Source of the DNA: Roseivirga ehrenbergii
GTDB taxonomy: Bacteria > Bacteroidota > Bacteroidia > Cytophagales > Cyclobacteriaceae
Reading direction: 5' to 3'
NCBI RefSeq assembly: GCF_001593005.1
Contig: NZ_LQZQ01000023.1
Coordinates: forward strand, 62,001 to 126,000
Length of the DNA stretch: 64,000 nucleotides
This document shows positions 34,303 through 41,399 of the stretch, piece by piece. The stretch's first letter is position 1. Each line of letters starts with the position of its first letter. The notes under the pieces were generated by a model. The model saw only the letters and a program-made list of their open reading frames with translations, had not been told where the DNA came from and made no database searches. Both the position numbers and the translations under genes were made by a program.

Positions 34303-35198
34303 ATATTCATGATTTTGCCCTTATCTAAATAAGAGTCCTGTCCCTTTAGCATGGTGCGCAGCAATGCTGCAGTACGCTGTGGGTCTATGGCAGGAACTCC
34401 GGTTTTGATCTGCTCATTGAAAGCTACCAATGTATTTCTGAAGGCATTAAAGTTATCGTTGAAATGGACAGACAACACCTCTCCCGACTCCAGATGTAAA
34501 TGAGATCTAATGCCTCCATAATTCGCTCCACTCAGGTTGATGAGCGTGTAGCTGCCATTTTCATACATGACTCTGAACATCCGATTTTGATCAGATCCAA
34601 TATATTGCACACTACATGGCAAACTACCAATCAGGGGGTCTAATCCTTCCAGTGTATGGATACCGTAGTTCATCCAATGGTTTACGCTATTGCTGTAACT
34701 CAATTTAATCTTAGACGTTAAGCTTCCCTGAAGTTCCATAATTCGTGGCAAGTATCTCAAACCAGAGCAACTCATAAGTAATCCTTTTTCCAGAAAGGGC
34801 ATGAAATAGTCAAGTTCTTTATAATTGCTACAAAGCGGCTTATCTACGAAAACGTACTTCCCCTTTTCTAGAAATGGTGCTGCATAATGAGTATGCTGGT
34901 CATCTCTTAGGATTAAAACCCCATCGACTGCATCTAACATTTGGGTAAAATCTTTAACCACATGCTCTACTCTGCCCACCGCAGCTATGCAGTTTGATAG
35001 TTCCAAATCCTGAGTCCATACATGAGTAACTCTCAAGTTGCCTATACCAAACAAATTGGACGGCTGAAGTTGCAGATAATCATTAATGGGGGTAATAGGA
35101 TTTAAATGCAGTTTATCCTGATTGTATCCATTCAAAATTGCTGAGAAGGAAAAGGGGTGTCCGTTTCCTTCACTGTATCCGATAACGCCTAGATTCAT
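34299..35198 (-). CDS. Gfo/Idh/MocA-like oxidoreductase, function uncertain
   Basis: The 299-residue protein has a Rossmann start (MNLGVIGYSEGNGHPFSFSAI), VDGVLILRDDQHTHYAAPFLEKGKYVFVDKPLC near residue 90-122 with the EKP-like DKP motif of Gfo/Idh enzymes, and a C-terminal beta-sheet domain. The usual H-x3-D/E active site is not obvious, although YGIHTLEGLDPLIG near residue 178 offers a histidine. It sits between two SDR genes with a 4-base overlap and a 10-base gap. C. jejuni ptmF occupies a comparable place in its legionaminate cluster, so an analogous role is possible. Stated only as a guess. Confidence 0.65.
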   Translation of the reverse strand: MNLGVIGYSEGNGHPFSFSAILNGYNQDKLHLNPITPINDYLQLQPSNLFGIGNLRVTHVWTQDLELSNCIAAVGRVEHVVKDFTQMLDAVDGVLILRDDQHTHYAAPFLEKGKYVFVDKPLCSNYKELDYFMPFLEKGLLMSCSGLRYLPRIMELQGSLTSKIKLSYSNSVNHWMNYGIHTLEGLDPLIGSLPCSVQYIGSDQNRMFRVMYENGSYTLINLSGANYGGIRSHLHLESGEVLSVHFNDNFNAFRNTLVAFNEQIKTGVPAIDPQRTAALLRTMLKGQDSYLDKGKIMNI

Positions 35199-35208
35199 AA
35201 TCTATAGA

Positions 35209-36003
35209 TTACCAAACGGCCCAACCACCATCAACACAAATATTCTGACCCGTCATGAATCTTGATGCTTGGCTACAAAGTAAAGCTACTGCTCCCTTGA
35301 GGTCATCAGGATCACCAATTCTTCCAAGGATGGCTTTATCTGAAAGTCTCTGAATAAACGCTGCATTTTCACCTTGTGTGGATTTAAATGGGAAAGCACC
35401 AGGGCTGAGTGCATTAACACGGATACCTTCTTCAGACAAAAAACTCGCCAGGTACTTGGTAAGCTGAATTACACCAGCCTTTGCCGCACCGTAACTTGGC
35501 GGGTTGGCATAGCGCTTTCCATCATACATACGATAATCTGGTGCAATATGACCATACATTGAAGCTATATTTACAATGACGGGATCATCAGATTTTGTAA
35601 GTAGCGGTTTGATCTCTTTTGTACAGTTGAACACACCATTTAAGCATACATCAATATCATATTTCCAATCTTCATAAGAAATCGACTCGAAGGTATTTTT
35701 ATTCCCTGACCAGGCGTTGTTCACCAAAATATCAAGTCTACCGTATTCAGCCTCAATTTTTGATGTTAATGCTTTTACTGAATCAATATTGGTTATGTCT
35801 ACGGCATAGGTACCTGTATCGGCACCATACTCTGCTTTGAGTCTTTGTGCCAATAATTTAGGCTTTTCTTCACTTCGGCTGGCAATCAATACCGTGGCTC
35901 CCAGTTCTGCCAAAGTTTCGCAAATGCTGGTACCTAGGTATCCTGCTCCACCCGTAACCAGAGCTACCTTACCAGTTAAATTTTGTAAGTCTTTTAAATT
36001 CAT
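35209..36003 (-). CDS. SDR family oxidoreductase in nonulosonate cassette
   Basis: A 264-residue classical SDR with VTGGAGYLGTSI near residue 16, ILVNNAWSG near residue 93, VNIASMYGH near residue 144, catalytic PPSYGAAKAGVIQLTKYL near residue 167-184 and the C-terminal SRFMTGQNICVDGGWAVW. It is related in sequence to the SDR at 33568-34302 (same Y-x3-K region and same C-terminal DGGW). Two SDRs in one cassette suggests an extra modification or an oxidation-reduction pair around C2/C4 of a sugar. It is 43 bases downstream of the cytidylyltransferase gene. Confidence 0.78.
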   Translation of the reverse strand: MNLKDLQNLTGKVALVTGGAGYLGTSICETLAELGATVLIASRSEEKPKLLAQRLKAEYGADTGTYAVDITNIDSVKALTSKIEAEYGRLDILVNNAWSGNKNTFESISYEDWKYDIDVCLNGVFNCTKEIKPLLTKSDDPVIVNIASMYGHIAPDYRMYDGKRYANPPSYGAAKAGVIQLTKYLASFLSEEGIRVNALSPGAFPFKSTQGENAAFIQRLSDKAILGRIGDPDDLKGAVALLCSQASRFMTGQNICVDGGWAVW

Positions 36004-36046
36004 TATTACTACTTAAGTATTCTTCAGTTCTGTATAAATTTTGACC

Positions 36047-36760
36047 TCAAACATTTATCGGGTCATTTTCATTAAGCAACCGCTTCATAAAGTACTCGGC
36101 TACTTCAAAATCTATTTCTGTATCTATTTCTGCAAAGAATTTTGAGGTACTTTGCAAAGGGAAAAATTTCCCATATAGCACGCTCTTTGCATGAGTTTCT
36201 ATGAACCTATCCACATTGAAGCCATATATCTCTCCTGTGAGTTCGTATCCTTCTTCCTGCTGTTGTCGGGGTAAGAAAGGATCGGCACCAGAAATGAATG
36301 GTAGAGCAGTATCTCCTTCTATTTTCCAGATTCTGGTGGGGGGTAATTCGCATTTCTTAAAACTTGCAACACTGTCAAACCTATCGGATTGAAGCATTTC
36401 TAAAGCCTTTTTCACATCCTGTTTAGTTCTGAATGGAGAAGTACATTCCAGTAAGAAACAAAAATCAGGTCGTAGATCCTCTGAGGTAAGTACGCCCAAG
36501 GTATAATGTACTGCATCTACCACCAAGGAACCGTCCTCTGCCAGATAGTCGGGTCTCAAAACAACCCTGGCACCATAAGACTCCGATATCTCTTTAATTT
36601 GCTCATCATCTGTAGACACAATGACCTCGTCAAAAACACCACAATCTAGTGCAAATTTTATGGTGTGTGCAATGAGTGGTTTACCTGCAAAAGGCTTGAT
36701 ATTTTTTCCAGGCAATCCTTTAGAGCCTCCTCTGGCTGGTATAAATGCAACTACTTTCAT
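36047..36760 (-). CDS. legF: CMP-nonulosonic acid synthetase (LegF/NeuA family cytidylyltransferase)
   Basis: A 237-residue enzyme opening VVAFIPARGGSKGLPGKNIK, the CTP-binding motif of acylneuraminate cytidylyltransferases. VIVSTDDEQIKEISE near residue 47, GARVVLRPDYLAEDGSLVVDAV near residue 65, LLECTSPFRTKQDV near residue 103 and DTEIDFEVAEYFM near residue 213 are all family marks. It activates a nonulosonic acid as a CMP-sugar. It overlaps the PtmE-like gene by 4 bases. Whether the sugar is legionaminic, sialic or another is not fixed by this protein alone; LegC nearby favours legionaminic-type. Confidence 0.88.
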   Translation of the reverse strand: MKVVAFIPARGGSKGLPGKNIKPFAGKPLIAHTIKFALDCGVFDEVIVSTDDEQIKEISESYGARVVLRPDYLAEDGSLVVDAVHYTLGVLTSEDLRPDFCFLLECTSPFRTKQDVKKALEMLQSDRFDSVASFKKCELPPTRIWKIEGDTALPFISGADPFLPRQQQEEGYELTGEIYGFNVDRFIETHAKSVLYGKFFPLQSTSKFFAEIDTEIDFEVAEYFMKRLLNENDPINV

Positions 36761-37803
36761 AGATTAAGGTGGATAATATCTTTCAATGCCTTCTCATAAT
36801 CATCTGGCTTTCCTATGTCAAGCCAATAATGGCGATTAGAGTATGCCACCAAGCGCTTACCTGATTCAATCAAGGCTTGCATTAAATCCGTACTATTATA
36901 AAAACCGGACTTTGGAATCCTCTCCAAAATTTCTCTCTTTATCAAATAGATACCTCCATTTGAATAATAGGTATAGGTTGGTTTTTCTTTGAAAGAACTC
37001 ACCAGCCCATCTGTGGTTTCCATGACCGCGTAGGGCACATTGTGTTCGTAAGGTATCGTAACAACCGACATGTCAGCATCTTTCTCTAAAAAGTCCAGAA
37101 AGAAATCTTCGTAGTCTAGGGTAGTTAGTAAATCGGAATTGGTTACAAGCACGTAATCGTGATTGAAATCGGATATTTTGCTTACCGCTCCAATGGTACC
37201 TAATGGTTCATCTTCCCAAACATACTTGATTGAAACTCCTTTGCCCGAGCCATCACCATAATGCTCCTCCAATTGCTCGCCTAGGTAACGGACTGAAATC
37301 CAGAAATCATCTATGCCATATTTGATAAGCCTATCTACATTGTGATCGATAATAGGCTTTTCGCCCACTTTAAGCAATGGCTTTGGTACCGTATCAGTCA
37401 TAGGCTGCAGTCTGGATCCTCTACCACCCGCCATTACTACAGCATCCAGTGGTAGGTAAGATTTCTGAAACCTGAAGTTTATGATATTTACTATTACATT
37501 ATTTTCATCTATTACTGGGATTATTCGAAAATCATTCTCCCGATAATCTATGACTTGCTGGATGTCATAATTGCCCTTTTGAATAAACTTGGGACTAGGT
37601 TGAATAAATGCATCCACCGTGTTATCGACACCGAGATCATTTAGCAGTCCTCTTCTTACATCACCGTCTGTAAGGCTGCCTTTTAACTTACCCTGTTCAT
37701 CTACCACAAAAAGTATGGCGTCTTGCATTAACTTATTCAGTTTTGCGAGGGCCTCCTTAATTTTTGTGCCTTGAATTATTATATGATCTTCAACTTTGAT
37801 CAT
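36757..37803 (-). CDS. ptmE: CBS-domain sugar-1-phosphate nucleotidyltransferase (PtmE-like)
   Basis: The 348-residue protein has two CBS-type segments (residues about 1-115, with LFVVDEQGKLKGSLTDGDVRRGLL near 31-55) followed by an NTP_transferase domain: LDAVVMAGGRGSRLQPMTD near residue 118, VPKPLLKVGEKPIIDHNV, VTNSDLLTTLDYEDF near residue 218, and YYSNGGIYLIKREILE. This CBS-plus-transferase architecture is that of PtmE, a glucosamine-1-phosphate guanylyltransferase of the C. jejuni CMP-legionaminate pathway. GDP specificity is inferred from architecture and neighbours. It precedes the legF gene and follows legG by 77 bases. Confidence 0.8.
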   Translation of the reverse strand: MIKVEDHIIIQGTKIKEALAKLNKLMQDAILFVVDEQGKLKGSLTDGDVRRGLLNDLGVDNTVDAFIQPSPKFIQKGNYDIQQVIDYRENDFRIIPVIDENNVIVNIINFRFQKSYLPLDAVVMAGGRGSRLQPMTDTVPKPLLKVGEKPIIDHNVDRLIKYGIDDFWISVRYLGEQLEEHYGDGSGKGVSIKYVWEDEPLGTIGAVSKISDFNHDYVLVTNSDLLTTLDYEDFFLDFLEKDADMSVVTIPYEHNVPYAVMETTDGLVSSFKEKPTYTYYSNGGIYLIKREILERIPKSGFYNSTDLMQALIESGKRLVAYSNRHYWLDIGKPDDYEKALKDIIHLNL

Positions 37804-37880
37804 TTGATATCTTAATTACTTTAATAAATCATTTGTCTGGTTAAAGCTGTACCTCAATCCTGATTAATAAACCTTGCTCA

Positions 37881-39005
37881 TTATTCGGTTTTGCCTGTCC
37901 AGGACAGAATGGTTTCTTTGATTGCATTTGCTGTATCTGGTTTATAATAAACATTTTTTCCATCAAAAGAAGGACCCTTGAGTAAATCCATCATTACTTT
38001 TATGAGTACTTCTTTTTTGAAAGGAATATCGATTACATTGTCATTACTTTTTCTTCCTTTTTGTCTGTCACCTACGTTTAAGACAAATTTACCGAAAGAC
38101 GCGGCCTCAATGATGCCGCTTGATGAATTTCCAAGAACGAAAAGACAGTTTGACAAAGCTGCAAAATAGTTTTCTTTACCAAAGCTCTCAACTAGGTAAA
38201 CCTTTTCAGGAAACCTCTCTTTCAGATCTAGTGCCATGTTTCTGAATGTAGTGCCTGAAGTATCAGCATTCGTTCCTGTAATTACTATATTGGTATACAT
38301 CAACACCTCATTTAACGCTAGCATAACTTCCTGTGCATGGATGCTATTGTTTTTGCTCTTTACAGTTTCAGGATGAAATGTGGAAAGTATAAAGGGTTTT
38401 TGAGGAATACTGAATTTCTTGCTTACTTCGAACCAATCTGGCAATGGTTTTTTTTCTATTTCACTTAAGCTTAAGGCTCCTACATTATATACGAACTCAT
38501 CAGATTCGATTAGACTGACTACTCTTTCCTTAAAAAATTGGGTGGTTACAAAATGCCATTTGGAGGCAATTGTAATTTGATGACGATACACATTATCTAT
38601 AGCCCCGAGGGTAGTTTCGCCACCATGTATGTGCGCTATTTTGAGTTCATGAGGTATGGTGGCCTGTACAGCTGCCGACATTTCATATCGATCGCCCAAA
38701 GCAAAGACAATATCAAATTGATGGCTTTCAAAGAGTTTGTTGAATTGTAGCACTAACTTACCATAGTAGGTCACTATCGCTGAAGGACTATCATCTTCTC
38801 CCATACCCTCTACTTTTAAGATTTGTCCTAAAGCCTCCCTTTCAATGACATGGATTGTTTCACCGTATTTAGACAGTAAATGCGAACCAAAGGCAATAAT
38901 GCTCAATGAAACACGGTCGTCTTCTGACAGAAGTTTAAGAAGCGGCTTGTAAATACCGTAATCCGCTCGAGAGCTTGTAAGAACTCCGATGTTTATAGGT
39001 TCCAT
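37881..39005 (-). CDS. legG: Hydrolysing sugar-nucleotide 2-epimerase (LegG/NeuC)
   Basis: The 374-residue protein starts at the ATG at 39005 (the TTG one codon earlier is not needed) and overlaps the legI stop (ATGA). Family marks are LTSSRADYGIYKPLLKLL at the start, FALGDRYEMSAAVQATIP near residue 93, HIHGGETTLGAIDNVYRHQIT near residue 115-135, STFHPETV near residue 210, and LGNSSSGIIEAASFGK near residue 297. These are the NeuC/LegG type that releases UDP or GDP while inverting C2, giving a free ManNAc-like sugar for the synthase. It has no intron-like gaps or truncation. Confidence 0.88.
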   Translation of the reverse strand: MEPINIGVLTSSRADYGIYKPLLKLLSEDDRVSLSIIAFGSHLLSKYGETIHVIEREALGQILKVEGMGEDDSPSAIVTYYGKLVLQFNKLFESHQFDIVFALGDRYEMSAAVQATIPHELKIAHIHGGETTLGAIDNVYRHQITIASKWHFVTTQFFKERVVSLIESDEFVYNVGALSLSEIEKKPLPDWFEVSKKFSIPQKPFILSTFHPETVKSKNNSIHAQEVMLALNEVLMYTNIVITGTNADTSGTTFRNMALDLKERFPEKVYLVESFGKENYFAALSNCLFVLGNSSSGIIEAASFGKFVLNVGDRQKGRKSNDNVIDIPFKKEVLIKVMMDLLKGPSFDGKNVYYKPDTANAIKETILSWTGKTE

Positions 39006-40030
39006 CAATCCACTAGGTCATCAAGCTGTAAAATATCGCCTTGGATTAAATTTCCGCAGGTCTTTCTCCCCACAATTTCGGGCCATTTCATGGGAGATAT
39101 ACCATTTCCTGGTCTCAGGGTAATAAGGTGCTCTTCGGAAAGCACTGTACCTACTGGTACATCTACTGCCATGTGAATACTTCTACGGGCAACCAACTTA
39201 TTCTTTTTTTCACTTTCCGAGGGTTCCTTAAGGCCACTACCTGAAAGTGCACTTTCAATATTTCGGATGCCCCGAACCATCGCAACTAACTCATCTGGCT
39301 CCAAAGAGGCTCTGTGGTCTGGCCCAGGTAGGTCTCTATCTAAGGTGAAATGCTTTTCTATAACGGTAGCTCCCATTGCCACTGCCGCGATAGGTACTTC
39401 AATTCCTAAAGTATGATCTGAATAACCAATGCTTACCCCAAAGTGCTCGCCTATGCTGTTCATAGCTCGCAGGTTTACATCATTCATAGCAGTAGGATAA
39501 TCAGTATTGCAGTGCAATACCGTGATTTTCTCTTTTTTAAATCCATAGGAGCTCAGTAGCTCAAGAGCATCACCTATTTCCTCCAAATCGGCCATTCCTG
39601 TAGAAAGTATCAATTGGTCTGCCAACTGAGACATTTTTCGCAAATATGGGTAGTTGGTAATTTCTCCACTAGGTGACTTAAATAACCTTAGCCCCAACTT
39701 GTACAAATAGGTCAGACCGTCTTCATCAAATGCAGTCGAGAGAAATTCAATACTTTTTGATTTGCAATAGTCAACCAGCATCAGATGATCTTCATCAGAC
39801 AATTCCAGCGCCTCAAGCATACTGAGTTGATCGTCCTTTTCATCTCCTATATTATTTTGCTGGTATTCGGCTCTCTTAGCCTTTTTACTGACGAGTTTAC
39901 TCGCTTTAAAACTTTGAAATTTCACATAGTCCGCACCCGAGTCAGCTGCCACATCTATTAACTGCCTAGCCTTTTCCATATCACCATTATGGTTGACACC
40001 CGCTTCAGCAATGATCAATACTTTCCTCAT
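39005..40030 (-). CDS. legI: Nonulosonic acid synthase (LegI/NeuB)
   Basis: A 341-residue enzyme with an N-terminal TIM-barrel NeuB domain (IIAEAGVNHNGDMEKARQLI, DYVKFQSFKASKLVS, ELSDEDHLML, FKSPSGEITNYPYL, STGMADLEEI) and metal-binding GYSDHTLGIEVPIAAVAMGATVIEKHFTLD near residue 207-237. A C-terminal SAF (antifreeze-like) domain begins near residue 285 (ARRSIHMAVDVPVG). It condenses phosphoenolpyruvate with a six-carbon amino sugar to give the nine-carbon acid. It overlaps legG and lies 116 bases downstream of legC. The exact substrate cannot be read from sequence by eye. Confidence 0.92.
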   Translation of the reverse strand: MRKVLIIAEAGVNHNGDMEKARQLIDVAADSGADYVKFQSFKASKLVSKKAKRAEYQQNNIGDEKDDQLSMLEALELSDEDHLMLVDYCKSKSIEFLSTAFDEDGLTYLYKLGLRLFKSPSGEITNYPYLRKMSQLADQLILSTGMADLEEIGDALELLSSYGFKKEKITVLHCNTDYPTAMNDVNLRAMNSIGEHFGVSIGYSDHTLGIEVPIAAVAMGATVIEKHFTLDRDLPGPDHRASLEPDELVAMVRGIRNIESALSGSGLKEPSESEKKNKLVARRSIHMAVDVPVGTVLSEEHLITLRPGNGISPMKWPEIVGRKTCGNLIQGDILQLDDLVD

Positions 40031-40146
40031 AATCTTTAAATAACTCCCTATTTAGCTTGTACGGTTAAATCAATTAAGGTATAGCAATGCAGTCTTCGAA
40101 AATTACAGGGTGGTGTTTCTTATATCCTTTATCAGCAATCCCACTT

Positions 40147-41301
40147 CTACTCTATGCCTCTGTGAGCACTGCTGGGTAAGTTTACGATTCTGTCTGACAA
40201 GTATTCTGCATTAGCCTGATCATCCCGATAACAGTCCTTGAACATGGGTAGTTGATACATAAGTTTCCATATAGGTCTGGTCATAATTCCTCCTTGGTTG
40301 GTACTTCTGAGAAGGTGATTTCGATCTTTCAGATTTTCGCATTCAACACTAATGAGCCAGTAATTCCAATCAGTATCTTCGGGAATAGACTTTAGCTTAA
40401 AACCTAATTTGGGAAGTTCCTCTTCGTATCTGGCAAATATTGCTCGCTTTTTAGCAATAAAAACATCAAGGTTTTCTAGCTGTGCCGCTAGTACCGCAGC
40501 ATTAATGTTCGGCATTCTGAAGTTATAGCCCAGTTCATCATGATAGTACTCCCAGAGGTGTGGCACTTTAGCCGTTGTGGTCAGGTATTTGGCTCGTTGA
40601 GCATACTCAGGATCCGTTGAAATAATAGCCCCCCCCCCGCCTGAAGTTATGATCTTGTTACCATTAAAAGAAATACAACCCATTTTGCCAAAACTGCCTG
40701 CAGCCTTACCTTTGTAGGTGCTGCCAAATGATTCGGCAGCATCTTCAATTACCGGAATGCCCCACTCCTCACAGATATCTACGATCTCATCAATTCGGCA
40801 CATAAAACCAAAAGTATGCATAGGCAAACACGCTGCTACGCGACATCCTGATACCCTATTAAATATTCCTTTGTCAGTCTTGTCACAGCAATTTTTCAGA
40901 AAATACTTCAATGATTCAGGAGACATACCCATAGTATCACGATCCACATCAATAAAAACAGGTCTTGCTCCATTGTAAGCAATTGCGTTGGCGGTAGCTA
41001 CAAAAGTGAGTGCCTGGGTAATAACTTCATCATTTAGCCCCACTCCGCATATCCGCATACTCACCTGTAGTGCTGCAGTACCATTTACTACTACAGTAGC
41101 TCTACCAGTGCCAGTAATTTCGGCTATTTTATCCTCTACCTGATCTACATACTTTCCTACAGATGAAACAAACGTAGAGTCGATTGCTTCATTTAAATAT
41201 CTTTTTTCATTTCCCCAAAAATTGGGTTCATGAAGGTAAACCCTTTCAGGATTTCCATACATACTTTTAATAAAAATGACTAGGTTATCTAAATCCAACA
41301 T
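40147..41301 (-). CDS. legC: LegC-family PLP aminotransferase
   Basis: A 384-residue DegT/DnrJ/EryC1 enzyme. The N-terminal LHEPNFWGNEKRYLNEAI and VSSVGKYVDQVEDKIAE segments are characteristic of LegC, which aminates C4 of a 4-keto-6-deoxy-HexNAc. VNGTAALQVSM near residue 73 binds PLP phosphate, EDAAESFGS near residue 190 has the ring-stacking Asp/Glu, and FNGNKIITSGGGGAI near residue 211-225 holds the Schiff-base lysine near 215. The four glycines after it are encoded in part by ten consecutive G. Gene gaps are 116 and 98 bases, larger than its neighbours' gaps. Confidence 0.88.
   Translation of the reverse strand: MLDLDNLVIFIKSMYGNPERVYLHEPNFWGNEKRYLNEAIDSTFVSSVGKYVDQVEDKIAEITGTGRATVVVNGTAALQVSMRICGVGLNDEVITQALTFVATANAIAYNGARPVFIDVDRDTMGMSPESLKYFLKNCCDKTDKGIFNRVSGCRVAACLPMHTFGFMCRIDEIVDICEEWGIPVIEDAAESFGSTYKGKAAGSFGKMGCISFNGNKIITSGGGGAIISTDPEYAQRAKYLTTTAKVPHLWEYYHDELGYNFRMPNINAAVLAAQLENLDVFIAKKRAIFARYEEELPKLGFKLKSIPEDTDWNYWLISVECENLKDRNHLLRSTNQGGIMTRPIWKLMYQLPMFKDCYRDDQANAEYLSDRIVNLPSSAHRGIE
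40629..40638 (-). repeat. G10 homopolymer tract inside legC
   Basis: Ten consecutive C on the plus strand, read as GGC GGG GGG GGG GCT on the coding strand. At this length the legC frame is open. A gain or loss of one base would shift the frame near residue 222 of 384, just after the PLP lysine. It is the longest G/C run I see in this AT-rich window; two runs of seven C occur elsewhere. Confidence 0.9.
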
Positions 41302-41399
41302 TTACTATTTCTTCAACAAAAATGATTCGTCTTAATGAGTAACTATATTAATAATAACCTCAAATAAGTATCTTGATTAGGTTAAGGAAAAATATTAAT

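Noticed and set aside
34299-35198. WbpB (UDP-GlcNAcA 3-dehydrogenase) partner for the WbpE-like enzyme
   Set aside because: Gfo/Idh-like by its DKP motif, but the start and middle do not resemble WbpB and it sits in the nonulosonate cassette, not next to the WbpE-like gene.
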